A stretch of 64,000 nucleotides of DNA from Blastobasis lacticolella (GCA_905147135.1 LR990043.1:16803584-16867583), one strand, 5' to 3'. Shown: positions 11,503 to 23,409, counted from the first letter of the stretch. Numbers and translations are program-made. The notes: generated by a model not told the origin, from the letters alone.

Positions 11503-11795
11503 TAAAGGTTGGACTCTGTCAAGCCTGAGGAGTCCACCTGGGCGAGTACCACCGCCTTATCTATTTATGCAGCCAAGCAACAATGCTAGAGCATTGTTGT
11601 GTTCCGGTTTGAAGGAGAAAGTAGCAAGCCCAATTACAAGCGTGAGGTATTTCATCCTAGTCCTTATAAAGATAGCGCACCTGTGGTTCTGCGTATTTGT
11701 TGCCTGCAACCTAAATGCTTGAATCGTAGATGTTATGGGCGACAGTTACCGCTTCAGTAAGCTCGTCTTTCACTGCGTAGCATAAAAAAAATTAT
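11503..11795 (+). repeat. Middle-repetitive element, copy 1 of a 290-bp family
   Basis: It is collinear with 27563-27837. Shared blocks are GGACTCTG, GAGTACCACCGCCTTATCTATTT, GTTGTGTTCCGGTTT, TTTGTTGCCTGCAACCT and ATGTTATGGGCGACAGTTACC. Both copies end in an A- or T-rich run. A third short fragment lies at about 43845-43905. It looks like a retroelement 3' region, parent unknown. Confidence 0.7.
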
Positions 11796-12112
11796 CACCC
11801 TATTTTCCATTTATAGTATTCAGATATAATATTTTCACGACAAAACATATTCTCGATACGTCAGATAGGTACTCCAGCAGAGATGCGATGCATGTGTTAT
11901 CGAAACAGGAAGCCGGGGGGGAGGAGGATATCAGCCCCTGAGAACGGCAAACATACCCTTCCGTTCTATACCTATGTTGCTCCTTAGTAGGTTACATAAT
12001 GTATTCTGGATGAATACATAAATATATGTTAGTTCTGATTTTCAGATATTAAACAATATTCTGATCTATACTTTTTAAGTCTAATGCCATCGCATAAAAC
12101 TTGACTTTCTAT

Positions 12113-12141
12113 CCGTGATACTTATATCTTAAGTATCACGG
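12113..12141. repeat. Perfect 12-bp stem hairpin
   Basis: CCGTGATACTTA (12113-12124) pairs with its exact complement at 12130-12141 across a 5-nt loop. There is no downstream T run and no nearby gene, so it is recorded only as a structure. Confidence 0.6.
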
Positions 12142-12343
12142 TTACCTTAAAAGGCGTCATAATTATAACCTTATACGCATAAACCGACAGGACAACCCTA
12201 GAGATATTTTACAAAAACTGTAAAAGAACAATTGAAGGTTCTAATAAAGCGCGTCTTAGCGTACATTTCCAATAGCCCTATATTCGTTCGACCGTACTTG
12301 CAACTTGACAAATATGGCGGTCATACTCTCTAAGATTTGCATT

Positions 12344-12468
12344 AGGCACTGTCCTAATAGGCAACGGTCATACGACCGTGGTCTTGCGGTTTTGAGATCT
12401 CCTATTGGTCGGGTGACGTCCATCATACGACCATGGTCGCACGACCGTTTCCAATTAGGACAGCGCCT
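12344..12468. mobile_element. 125-bp MITE, copy 1
   Basis: The ends are inverted: AGGC(A/G)CTGTCCTAAT at 12344-12358 and its complement at 12454-12468. The interior contains repeated CGACC(A/G)TGGTCG-like segments, so the element folds back extensively. It is strongly similar along its whole length to 30750-30874, the same family in the same orientation. There is no coding capacity. Confidence 0.88.
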
Positions 12469-12469
12469 C

Positions 12470-14145
12470 GTGGTTAAACGTCAAGAAAGCATCCGTAAAT
12501 AACGTATTATGACTGTATGGATTAAATATACTCATCATAAGCCTTTAGTCGCCCCCCTTAAGATACATAGTGCCACCTTATCAGTGAGCAAGGTGTTTGG
12601 CAAAGTAACAAAATGTGCATATTTTAGACTGAGTCTTCGGAGATACAAATTGATGCAACCCTTGTGCATATTTTAGTTTGATACTGATCACATAATAATT
12701 TTTCAATTAATTTTTCGTGGTAACATCTCGTTACAATAAATATTTACCTCCAAGATCGAAGGCTGCGAAAACTCTGCCAAAATCCCTCCCTGCATTCTCC
12801 ATTGCAGGCTTGAGTCTTCGTTTAAACACGTTCTAGAACCATTTGGCACAAAAGAAGATAAAGTCTTGTTAGCCAGTAGTCATAGTCAACCAGCCAGTTC
12901 CCGAAATGGACGATATTAATTTTCGGTCGGTCTCGTGTTCGACGGCCAAGGATTCATGCCGACCTGATGAGGAATTGGATCCAGCAGTTATCTAGAATAA
13001 GAGAAGCACAAAAAATATTAAAATCTCCTTCGATTATTAAAAATTTCCCACATGACATCATATGACGTGACAAGAGTAAAATAAACAAAACAGTTAAGAA
13101 AGATCCTTTAAACCCCGATTTTACATAGTATTTGTTATAAAAAATAAGTAATTATCATCGCCATTCGACAGGAAAAATGAAGAACGTGGCATTGGGGCCC
13201 GCCTGGATCCATATTAATAAGAAAACAAAAAGTTACGAAGGTAAGAGTCCAGACACACCCCCAATGCCCCTGGTTTTATCCAGAAACCATCGTGTCTAGA
13301 AAACGAGAAATCATTTCCCGAAATCTATTTGAATCAAAACATTAGTAGAACGTAGTTACAACGTAGTCTTGTTTTACAAAATTAACTTATTTTCCAGGGT
13401 AGAATGGTGACCAATCAGAGCCTGAAGGGCCATATCTAAAGATAAAATGGAAAAATTGAAAATAAAAGTGTCAACGTGTTGAAAACAACGTTGAACAGGA
13501 GTCCTCATAACCGTAAGTAATACATAAAGCAAAAAAAGATCCTACACTGTCTGACAAATTTAGTATGTTATCGATATTATTGTATACGCCGTAGATTATA
13601 TTTCATAGTTCTCATCACATTAAACAAAAGTTTACATAAGATATTCAATGAGTTTATAGATAGCTCGCAGTTATAATAATGTTCCATCTAACCATGTGTT
13701 CAGACGCGAGTAAACATATAAACAGCCATTGAGAAAATTTGATAAATCTTGGAAATACTTTACGGACCCGTCGAGCAATCTTGGCTAACAAATTATATGA
13801 CGAGGCCGAGGGTTCTTCGGTATTCGAGGCGGTTAAATTATGCGAAATATTCATTATTACTCGACCCCAACTCTGGCACGCGATAGTGGGATACTTGAAA
13901 GTCTTTAAGCTTGAAAATGTAGTTAAACTCTATAATTAATAATAGGAGTAAGTAAAAGGGGGCGGACTGATACATACTCGTAAATAACCTCGACATTTTT
14001 GTCTTACCACATTTTTTATTACACACATTTTTGTTTGCTCAATTTGAGCAGTCTAAGGTTCTGCAAGCCTAGTCTTTAGTCACAGTTTCTGCAATCATGG
14101 TTTTTACTTTGTTTTTTTTTTTGTAGAAAATTGTGCTATTTTCGA
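12470..14145. other. Unassigned intergenic sequence
   Basis: Short overlapping frames on both strands near 13650-14030 have no recognisable domain. No repeats or RNA genes were identified with confidence. Confidence 0.4.
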
Positions 14146-14149
14146 ATAA

Positions 14150-14269
14150 AGTCTCTTAAGATGTCTTTGTGTTACAAACACGGGCCATCAGGTCCATTTA
14201 CAGTTTGGGTCCACGAGTCTCATTAAGAGAACTTTTTAAAGAAATAGGTATTCTAACTGTGGCATCGCA

Positions 14270-14305
<36 letters not shown>

Positions 14306-14400
14306 CAATTTGATACACACTTACAAAAACATTGATTCCTATTGCAAAAACTCCGACAAACACAGTTATAACAATAAATTTCAATTGAATCATTTTATAT
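14150..14400 (+). pseudogene. LINE reverse transcriptase C-terminal fragment interrupted by TA microsatellite
   Basis: The frame through 14169 reads LQTRAIRSIYSLGPR, VSLRELFKEIGILTVASQYI, a (YI)n run, then NLIHTYKNIDSYCKNSDKH. The outer pieces correspond to the C-terminal region of non-LTR polyproteins (an LQKRAIRAIY.LGPR..LR.KFKEIGILT..SQYI..N..Y..KN motif chain, known from the family). The microsatellite at 14271-14303 sits exactly where a few residues are expected and keeps the frame. No catalytic domain remains, so this is a relic. Confidence 0.72.
14271..14303. repeat. (TA)n microsatellite, 33 bp
   Basis: An uninterrupted TA run inside the LINE relic. In the LINE frame it encodes alternating Tyr-Ile. 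Confidence 0.98.
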
Positions 14401-14419
14401 TATTTATTGTATTGTAATT

Positions 14420-15800
14420 GGAATGAATAAACTATTGACATTTGTAATATTATAACAATTTATTCATTTAATAGTGTATTTGGTCAAATTTTAATGTAAT
14501 TTTGAACGTAAAAACTTACGTAAATTTCATTATGTCATCCATCATGTGTTACGGAAATCTCAGGTCATACGTTAAATATGTTCATACATTATAGGACTCA
14601 TTCCCTGTTATTGTATTTCCTTCATAAACGAGCTTAAATATAAATGCACTAATTATTACGTTATGTTTACATTCATAAAATGTAACATTGTTGCATATTC
14701 ACAGGTATGCAGTATGTACCTACCGGAAAATACGTATGGTTGTGATTTAACTATTAATTATTATCACAGTTATCACCTTTGATATATTTTTTTCCTGAAC
14801 GCTCACCGGCTCAATGTTGCCGCGGCCCGCAGCCCCATCGTTCTAAATGTATTTTGTAAAACATGATTTTGTAATTTAAAACGTTCATAAGAGTTTTGTA
14901 AAACGTATTTTATTCCAAATTCAAATCACTTTACTCCCTTGGGAGTTCCATACAATATTATCTCAGTGCGGGTAACAAGGTTAGGCTTTAATGACATTTC
15001 GTTATACCAAATAATTGGATATTGTCGAGACAATCGGCAATGCATTTATTGATTAATAGTCGTCATATGTTTAATAAATAGTTTATAAAATATAAAATAT
15101 ATGTGGTTATGACAAAACCTTCAAATCAGACAGATCTGCAGACGTGACCTAACCCTAAGATCAGAATCCCCGTTTTTTCATCTTAGGTACCTATTATATA
15201 CTGACCATGCTATATGACATAGAGGACAATGATTACTTGCGTCCGCAGGTAGTTCATCAACTTTAGGCAGAAGCCTAATAATCAATATCGACAGACAGCA
15301 GTGCAGAAGAGCTGCTTTTATCTTTGTCGATTTATGATATTGATAGCCTCGCAGCAAATTACATTACTTACCTACAATAATACTGTATGACATGAGTGTA
15401 AAAAACCGTAGAGAAAAAATATGTGACGTTATAATTTTAAATAACTATTCGACATTAGCTACATGCGTAGCCCAAAGCACTTCCAAGGAAACAATTCTAC
15501 TTTACACTCTGCAAATCTAGTTGGCATTATGAATATTGTACCGAGTGTTTGAAGTTTGTAATAGCTTTATCTACTTCGCACCGGGAACTCGCCTAACTTT
15601 AATAAGTGTTAATGTTAAAAGCATCTAACTTGGAAGTTACACACCGTCGAAAGGCGCAGTGTAATATGACCCATATTGCATGCAATAAAGGTATTAGGTA
15701 CCGAAACATTGTTGTGAGTAGTCTATAGAATCAGTTTAAATAACGTGAAGAGAAATTTTCGCGCTACTACTTACATGGTAGGTATTTTGAGAGATAATTT
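14420..15800. other. Unassigned AT-rich sequence
   Basis: No gene or repeat recognised. A GC-rich patch at about 14805-14840 has no coding signal. Confidence 0.4.
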
Positions 15801-15804
15801 TTAT

Positions 15805-15902
15805 TATACCACTAAGGTGGCAAACAAGCTTATGGCCTGCCTGATGGTAAGCAGTCACCGCAACCTTTGGACGTTTGCAACATTAGGGGCAACACCTACC
15901 CT
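15805..15902 (+). repeat. Fragment of a retroelement tail family (GGCCTGCCTGATGGTAAGCAG)
   Basis: It shares GGCAAACAAGCTTA(T/C)GGCCTG, AAGCAGTCACCG and a GTTTGCAA..AGGGGCA block with 34890-35000, and its first part with 38078-38119. The conserved CCTGATGGTAAG core resembles the 3' end of a lepidopteran non-LTR element; the parent is unidentified. Confidence 0.6.
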
Positions 15903-16409
15903 AATAATTATAAATGCTTTGCTATAAGTACGTACTATAATTAAAATTAGAATACCTACTTACCTTAAATCTTCTACATTATAAACATAAAATTTACACA
16001 TCAGTGAGTGAAATTACTCACCAGTGTATTAGATATTAATTTTAACTTGATACCTTTGTCCGTTCCTGAGAATAAGAGTCTTAAGGGTCAGACAGACAGT
16101 CAGACAACAAAGTGATTCTGGGGATCCGTTTTCACCTTCAGAAGTTCGGAACCCCATGGTAAAATACCTAAACGATGATAGGTGCGGAGCTATGGGGTTC
16201 ACAGGAAACTTCCGAGGGTAATTAACGCGAGCCGCGTTGTCTGTCTGTCGGGCACGACAAGGGTCTATGCCCTGCTCATACAGGTGGAAAGAATGTTAAC
16301 ATACGCGCACATGAGCATGAAAAGGTTACCCAGTGAGATTGTTATTATATCTTGCTATATCGCAAAGATAGATAGCTACAGTAAAATAATCATCTTGGCA
16401 CTATGTCCC

Positions 16410-16615
16410 ACATTCAGTGTTCTGAATGTGCAGGTTTCATGACGATGTTTTCCATCACCGTAAGAGCAATTTGTAACCATAATCAGATTCAATTAACAGG
16501 GTCACGAAAGTCAGATGGCAGTCGCTGCTCCTGATATGCCAAATCCTGGATCATTGTCAAAGCGGACCCCGGACCCTCGCGCACAAGAGCGCAACCGGGA
16601 CGTAAACGCCAAGAT
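16410..16615. mobile_element. Chimeric SINE: minus-strand piece joined to plus-strand piece
   Basis: About 16412-16470 is SINE body in reverse orientation (GAATGTGCAGGTTTCATGACG...CCGTAAGAGCA). From about 16472 to 16615 the same family reads in forward orientation (GTAACCATAATCAGATT...AACCGGGACGTAAACGCC). The two halves meet head to head without a tRNA-like head, indicating an inversion or twin-priming-like event. Confidence 0.65.
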
Positions 16616-16745
16616 GACAGCGCAGTGTATTCCAACGGATTCCGAGAAAATGTTGTCCGAGGTGGCCTCAGTACTATTTCTATGAGATCATACGTAATAG
16701 ATCACAATAAACATATTTGATTTGATTTGATTTAATTTGAGATAC
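16616..16745 (+). repeat. Retroelement 3' tail ending in (GATTT)n
   Basis: An AATAAACATATTTGATTT sequence followed by short GATTT-type repeats, a typical non-LTR 3' terminus. The upstream ~90 bp (GAGGTGGCCTCAGTACTATT...) is probably the 3' UTR of the same element. Confidence 0.5.
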
Positions 16746-17021
16746 CGTTTCGAATTTACTGTGGATCGTACATAGATCCTTTCGACCTTCAAAATCTTAG
16801 ACTTGGACGAATCAATCCTGCGGTCATCCATTTTTAGCCTCGTCAGCGGCTATGTTCAAACGACAGATCTGTTAATTTGGATTGCGAGAGATCTGACGAT
16901 TCGAGACTGTGCGATGATGTATTCTTGATTAATTTCGGCTACATCGAATGTGTCAACTCCGCTATTGTTGACGATCACATGCGCATACTGGACTTTATCT
17001 TATTTATAAAAACAAAAAAGA

Positions 17022-17312
17022 CATCTTGACGTTAATGTCCCGGTTGTGCTCTCGCGCACGAGGGTCCGGGGTCCGCCTTGACCGTGATCCAGGATTCGAC
17101 AGATCAGGTAATTACAGTGGAGCGACTGCCATCTGACCTCCATGACCCTGCTACCAGGGAAACCTGACCAGATTGGATCATGGTTACACATCCAGTCGCC
17201 TGAATGTGCAGGTTTCATCACAATGTTTTCCCTTACCGTAAGAGCATCGGTTAGTATCAACTAATGTACATAACTCAGAAAACAGTCATAGGTACATGGC
17301 CGGAGCGGGATC
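17022..17312 (-). mobile_element. tRNA-derived SINE, 5'-truncated
   Basis: The reverse complement matches the body of the SINE at 5340: GTCCCGGTTGTGCTCTCGCG at the 3' end through GTTTTCCCTTACCGTAAGAGCATCGGTTAG to GGTACATGGCCGGAGCGGGA. Homology stops inside the B box, so most of the tRNA-like head is missing. The short reading frame across it is incidental. Confidence 0.88.
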
Positions 17313-19370
17313 TTATTTATAAATAAACCTCCATAAAGTAAATTTCCGACCTGCACGTATTTCCTATAAGCACGTAGTTTGCATTTACCGTAAATCACTA
17401 TATTCGTCAATTTATTCAAATAAGATGGTAGCTGTTTCGATTTGTGGGAAACTGGAGCTCAGTGTTCATGACCTAAATTGTTACTACAGCCTTCGCAACT
17501 AGGAATAGGTACTTGTAGTCTGAACTGTAGATAGAAGTTTATATTTTCTATGAAATCATGATAACGCGTGAAATGAAATTTTTAGAAATAAGTCATGAGA
17601 TGCAATTAAAATTTGTCATGATTTTTGAGCCCGAATAAACTATAACATGTAGATTAGTATTACGAATATCCTATAACGCGACACGAAATAGACTTTCAAC
17701 CTTTGATGGAACCTATCTGATGTAGATGGATATGGTACCTACAGTGAGTTGTGACAATATCTATGAAAAAATACCGAGTCGTTCCTTAAACAAAGCTATA
17801 AATATTCTTAAAATGGTAATTCACATCTCGTCTGTTCACTACATTGCGGCTTTTAAGTACTTACCTATATCTGCAATTACACATTAGATCGAATAATAGG
17901 ATTACCTATGTTGTGCCACTGCATTAGCGATTCTGATTCAAACATAGTAATTGAATATGCTAACTAACGAACTGTTATTAGAGCACTTAATGATACCGTA
18001 TACAATCACATAGTACCAACAATGTATTCTCTGTATCCATTGTTTGCATACGAGTGTACCATCATGATTTTCTTATTCATCCAAATATGAACCTTACCAT
18101 TAGGGCATAGATATTAATGAATGTCAGAACCACAAATAGGACTTAATCAAGCATTTAAAACGGGGGATGGTCGTTATTCAAGCCATTCGTCGCAGACTCT
18201 CGGCTAATGGGGTGCCCTAGCACACTCTGGGCCCCACAAGTTTTTTCCATTACATATCCAGTATTTAGAGAACTGTATCCTGAACTGTACCTACTACTTA
18301 CTTGACCTACTTTTAAAACAAATCAATATAATGTGTATATATTTAGTTAGGATTTTATTCCGATCCTAGCGTTCGAGTTAAGCCCATCGAGTTAACAATA
18401 TAAAGAATGCTCGCAACAGCTATGATACATTATGTAATGTGCCAGTATTAATTTTATGCTGGTACCTACCTACTTAGGTGTGTAACTTTTCATCCGCAAG
18501 TAGGATCTCTTTGAAGATTCAACTATGCCGCGGGATATTTACTATTATTGTTTCGGTACCAGGAGTTACCCTTATATACTTTTCCTATTAGTGAAATGAT
18601 TTTCCAAATCGGTTCAGTAATTTATGAGATAAACTTACAAACAAACATACTACAGTCAAAGTGCTCTTTATAGTGTTAGTATAGATAAAGATATACCTAC
18701 TTACGACACGTCTGATGGTAAAACGTCACTTAATGTGTCTTATGAACGTTCCCTTGGATATTACTCACGTATTGGCGATCCTGTAAAAATATTACACTCT
18801 TCTATAAGACTCCCATTGTAAACTCAGAAGATAAAATATGCCTATCATAAAATATTAGAATGACCCAACGACATATAATATTTGGAAGTATCTATTCCAA
18901 TGACTGTTTTTTACTATATCCATAAGTATGTACTTAATCCATCGATTCTTGGGCCGCCCACGGGGCCCTATTTCTTGATACCGGCAGGTTCAGGCACCTA
19001 TTTCTCATATATACCAACACAACACGTGACCAAAACATAATATATATGTATCTGTATTACATTAGAACCAACAATCCACACCTAGGTACAGTGCTATGTT
19101 CCAGAACTTAATGAATCGCTCTTGATTAGGCAATCAAAATAAAAAAGTTTCTTAATTATTCAAGAACTTCCAAGTGTTAAAACAAATTAGGGCGGCTATA
19201 TTTTCTCGTTGTGGCCATGAAGTGAGGGTCAGATTTGTCGATTAAGAGCTGAGAATATAAAATAAGAATACCTATAAACTCAACAAAGGGCAATTAAAAG
19301 TTTGTCGTCGTTTATGAGCTGTACTTAGAAATGTGGTCGTTTAGCAGATTTGTTTGCATAAATAAATAAA
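17313..19370. other. Unassigned intergenic sequence
   Basis: No recognised coding, RNA or mobile feature; AT-rich throughout. Confidence 0.4.
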
Positions 19371-19371
19371 A

Positions 19372-19669
19372 ATATCATCTTGGCGTTATTGTCCTGGTTG
19401 TTTTAGGGGGCCGAGGGCCCGGTTTTCAGGATTCAGATTCTGACAGTGGAGTGACTGCAAATTGACCTCCGTGACTCTGCTACCAGGGGAACCTGATCAG
19501 ATTGGATCATGGTTATTCATTCAGCGTGAATGTGCCGGTTTCATCACGATGTTTTCCCTCACCGTTATCATAGGGCAGCATTCAACTAATGTACGTAACT
19601 CAGAAAAGAGTCCCTCGGTACCTCACGTTTACGAATCGGATATCTTAACCACTCGGCCACCGACGCTCC
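19372..19669 (-). mobile_element. tRNA-derived SINE, degenerate
   Basis: The minus-strand copy runs from the ATCATCTTGGCG tail to a tRNA-like head whose complement appears as ATCTTAACCACTCGGCCACC. The middle shows mutations such as a deletion around the GATCCAGG segment. Confidence 0.85.
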
Positions 19670-19686
19670 ATTGTTAGCACTTAATT

Positions 19687-19905
19687 ACCTTTATCTACAC
19701 TCATAGCATAATTTTCCAATTACATATTCGAAAACAGTCGTTTAAGCATACACTTTTTTCACGCCAGACTATAACTTTTAAAGAAAAGACTTTTGTATAC
19801 AGCATTTTCCATACTATTTTCATTACAGCTGCATCGAAAAATAACTTTTTAATCATTATGCAACACTTTTATTTTTTAAATTTTTGTCGGGAGCCGAATA
19901 CCTAG
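19687..19905 (+). repeat. Repeat shared with the region upstream of the DUF229 gene
   Basis: It is collinear with 53567-53790. Shared blocks include ACTCATAGCATAAT, TTCCAATTACATA, ACAGTCGTT, ATTTTCCATACTAT and ACAGCTG, then TTTTTAATCATT-like and GAATACC-like blocks. Similarity is substantial but interrupted by indels. Whether this is an interspersed repeat or an old segmental duplication cannot be decided here. Confidence 0.65.
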
Positions 19906-21025
19906 ATCCCTGTTGATCCCTAGATGTCTTTAACAAATTCAAAATTTTAATTTTCCTGTTTATATTTCTGTGTAATTATATTCCCGCTAAACAGAATATT
20001 TTTTCTAATTGTTGTAATTCGTTTTTGTGAATGTTTTTTCGTATTTGAAGCAAATAAATATATAAATGTGAAAGTAGTAAAGTGAATTCCCCGCCCGAGT
20101 GGGGAAATTTCTCGCCGCTTAATATCCTCGACGCGTAGATACAACAGAACTGACTCGCAGCTTACTTTCAGCAAAGTTAGAAAATTATAGGTAAGATATT
20201 TTAACATAAAATATGAGTGTATATAAAGTAGTGTACATACACTCGTTTCAAACTATTATCATGTTTTATACCCCTTTTGTATGACAGTTGCATAAACTAC
20301 TATTTTATTTCATTTCTTTGCCAGCACATTTGCTCGTAAAGCGATAGTATTAACATAATGCTTAAAACATTATTTTAATACTTGATATTAAAATAATAAA
20401 AATAAATTGGAAATTAATTAATTAGCTGTGCCCAATCTGGGTCCATGTTGATTCTCATCATATTGTAACATCTATATGTAACACATGGAATGCGAAATAA
20501 AGAAATTGAAATTGAAATTACATTTTATTTCTTGCCTTTAACCATGGAGAAAAACAAACGTCTTGCGCCAGTTTAGCGTTGCGTTTTAAGCCGTGTTTGG
20601 CAGGAAAACTGTAAAATTAAAGCTGGCGTGAGCTTTTAAAAAGCTTGGCTAGCAGTGAAGCGCTCTAGCCGCAAATGAAATAAGCTCAGCGGCTGGTTTG
20701 TTTTATAAAATGTACCCCGTAATGCTGCGCTATTCGTTCGCTCGTAATGAAAACGCAGTTTAAACATAGGCTAGGAGGAGAAATACATTTTATATTGCTG
20801 TTTTACTCGAGGATAATTAAAAAAACTCCAGCACGAGATGAAACAGCAAATACTATCCCAAAGAGGTAAAGTTTTTTTTTCATTAGGAATATACGAGTAA
20901 CTTTCAACAGCAGCGAATACGGTGGACAGTATTTATAATCCTTTTGAATTATAGTTAAAACAAGGTATAATTATGTATATTTTTGTGGTTGTATTGTCCA
21001 TGTCTTATCGGCATCTATTTTGACA
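19906..21025. other. Unassigned sequence with a short match to the DUF229 intron
   Basis: The ~50 bp near 20260-20315 (CCCCTTTTGTATG...CATAAACTACTAT) resemble 55224-55275, just upstream of the DUF229 splice acceptor. A (TTGAAA)n-like run lies at about 20502-20520. No coding frame recognised. Confidence 0.35.
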
Positions 21026-21029
21026 TCTC

Positions 21030-21180
21030 TCTCTGGTAGGCTTGCTGGAAGAGATTTCTTTCTAGAAATAAGCAGTGCCTGTTTTGTCATGTATTTCTGT
21101 AACATAACCTGTATGTTTGATCTTGTGTATTATATTAAACTGTTGAATAAAATAAGATAAATAACAAAAACTTTAAAGTT
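21030..21180 (+). repeat. Probable LINE 3' terminus
   Basis: GGCTTGCTGGAAGAGATTTC...AATAAGCAGTGCCTGT, then a T-rich stretch and an AATAAAATAAGATAAATAA end. This layout resembles lepidopteran non-LTR 3' ends; the assignment rests on family knowledge only. Confidence 0.45.
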
Positions 21181-21887
21181 TCTTCTTCTTGTGTGGCAAA
21201 GAAATTTGTACACAGCAAGTAAACCTGCACAATACTTGCAATAAACTAAAGCAATAACTCTGCAATGCAGAATATGAACCTACAGGCGAGAGTAATGCCG
21301 TGTCTGCTTCAAAACGTCTTTCGAACCCGAGTCGGAGCCAGGAGCCGTAAATAAATTACACCTAGTCCAGCAAATGTGGCTTTTGTTCCGACATGCTGTA
21401 TTTGTATTTGTCCTCGTACCTCGGGTGAAAGTTTCTAGTAAATAAATTAGATCTCCGCTGCGGTTGTTTTCAAAGGAGAATTAGAGAAAATGTATAGATT
21501 AAAGATTTGAGGTTTGTGGTACATTATTTATATATTTATTTCACAGTGTTACAGCATATAAAATATACTTTCATTAGGAACTAGTACATATATGGTTTGC
21601 AGGAAAGAACTTATCATGAAAATGAAAAAATAATTAAAAAATGTAACTTTTTGCATAAAAATACAGCAAATCATTAAGGACCTATCTTACTATGTATATT
21701 ACAGACAATACAGACCGTAACCATATTATTATAGACATAGCAAAAACAAATATGCTTCCCGTTGTCTGTTCCTTTGTATGTATCAAGGAGATTACTGACT
21801 AGAATAGACTGGCAAGAAGGTAGCTAACTTTCCAATCTCTTTGGTATGTATGCTTAGAAGCAAAAAAAAGACCTTTAGCTACAGGGG

Positions 21888-22082
21888 GTGGTGTTTCGAC
21901 AGTACAACATGCCAAAGCGACCTCGTGTACTGCCTGTGGAAAAATCTAAGATCGGTTCCTGTGTACCTGAAGAGCCAAGACAGGATAAATTCCGCGTCAT
22001 CTCTGAGCTGACATCACGGTATCCTTCACAGAATCCTGGTCTCAGTATTCCCCCGGGCTGTTACTGCTACCGGGTTTACTAA
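21888..22082 (+). other. Short open frame of unknown nature
   Basis: A 64-codon frame that is less AT-rich than its surroundings (charged and proline-rich; MPKRPRVLPVEKSKIGS). I recognise no domain and see no splice context. It may be a relic of a mobile element protein. Low confidence that it is expressed. Confidence 0.15.
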
Positions 22083-22252
22083 CCCGCAGATTACGATTTA
22101 CTAACAACATATGGGGACATTCTATGTAAAATGTATAATATTATTATTAGATATTTTAAACAACGCAACGGATTTTAATGCGGTTTTCAATAATAAATAG
22201 AGATAGAGTGGTTCAAGAGAATGGTTTATATGTTTTTTTTATATGTTATACG

Positions 22253-22315
22253 GCAGACAAACAGGCAAGCGGGCCACCTGATGGAAAGTGGTGACGGAAT
22301 ATGGTAGGACAACAC
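22253..22315 (-). repeat. Fragment of short tail repeat (GGGCCACCTGATGG)
   Basis: The reverse orientation GACAAACAGGCAAGCGGGCCACCTGATGGAAAGTGG end corresponds to the 3' end of the fuller copies at 40915-41125 and 36925-37145. Confidence 0.55.
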
Positions 22316-22317
22316 AT

Positions 22318-22522
22318 ACATAGTATAAAACAAAGTCGCTTGCCGCCGTCTGTCCTTCTACACTTAGATCTTTTAAACTATGCAACGAATTTTAATGAGG
22401 TTTTCACTGTTATTTACAATATTTATCGGAATTATTACCGGAAGGTTTATACTTTAAATACTTGCATACTTTAATAGAGTAACTCCGAGGAAATCCATGC
22501 GAAACCGGGGCGGATCGCTAGT
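22318..22522 (+). repeat. Middle-repetitive element (ATAGTATAAAACAAAGTCGCTT family)
   Basis: It starts CATAGTATAAAACAAAGTCGC, passes through CTTAGATCTTTTAAACTATGCAACG and ATTTTAATGAGG, and ends in a diverged CGAAACCGGGGCGG. Fuller copies are at 23200-23400, 23768-23945 and 43375-43577. A further fragment lies at about 22165-22235. Confidence 0.65.
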
Positions 22523-22879
22523 TTTCTCTATAGCGCGCCAGGTGTATTGCATTACCGCAATTAAGAGCATGATTAAAATAGGATGTGTTAAACTTAAACT
22601 GGGGCAGATAATACTACAGTATAGTTCGTGGTGTAGTAGATAACTTAACACTAAAAATATATATTGCCTTAAGTTCTTTAATTTTGTGGTTTTAAATTCG
22701 TTGGTATATGGTTACACTGCATCCAGCAGAATTTTAGTCCATAGTTTTGTTAGACGTTGAAACGACGATTCTTAACACAAACCTATTCTTATTCTTCCTA
22801 GTTAAAAAAGGTGTACTTCGCTTCAAATACTATTTTATTTGAACGTAGGTAGTTATAACATATTCCGATTTATATTTAT

Positions 22880-22985
22880 GTTATAGACAAACAGGCAAGT
22901 AACCCACCTGATGGTGCGTTGGCACCGCCCCCTATGGACGTCAGAAACACCAGTGGCGTCACTAATGTGTCGCCCACATCATAAG
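22880..22985 (-). repeat. Short tail repeat copy
   Basis: ACAAACAGGCAAGTAACCCACC followed by CACCGCCCCCTATGGACGTCAG is the reverse orientation of the tail family at 36.9 and 40.9 kb. Confidence 0.55.
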
Positions 22986-23199
22986 AGACCTGTAATACAC
23001 CTACCCTTTGAAATATCCCTTGCTAGACCAACAGAAATACGAGTATTGAGAGATTTTACAAAATAATTTTTACTTTTACTTTGATTGGTATCTACATCTA
23101 CATACATACATAAACATATACATAGTATAAAACATATTATAGGGCCCGAGACTCTGTTTGATTGCAACAATTAAGGGAAATCAATACAATTCTAATCAC

Positions 23200-23400
23200 T
23201 ACATAGTATAAAACAAAGTCGCTTTCTCTGTCCCTATGTCCCTTTGTATGCTTAAATCTTTGAAACTACGCAACGGATTTTGATGCGGGTTTCAACAGCA
23301 GATAGAGTGATTCAAGAGGAAGGTTTATAAGCAAGTAGAAAGAGGGTAGGTAGGAGTAAAGTAGATGTACGCGAACGAAGTCGCGCCGGGTCCACTAGTA
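23200..23400 (+). repeat. Middle-repetitive element (ATAGTATAAAACAAAGTCGCTT family)
   Basis: The most complete copy: CATAGTATAAAACAAAGTCGC, repeated TATGTCC words, GAAACTACGCAACGGATTTTG, GATTCAAGAGGAAGGTTTATA, and the CGCGAACGAAGTCGCGCCGGG end. It is not coding. The SINE at 23410 inserted just beyond its end. Confidence 0.75.
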
Positions 23401-23409
23401 GTATATAAA

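Noticed and set aside
13650..14030. Three overlapping short frames on opposite strands
   Set aside because: Mutually exclusive frames without motifs; at least one relies on a non-ATG start that is unlikely in an insect gene.
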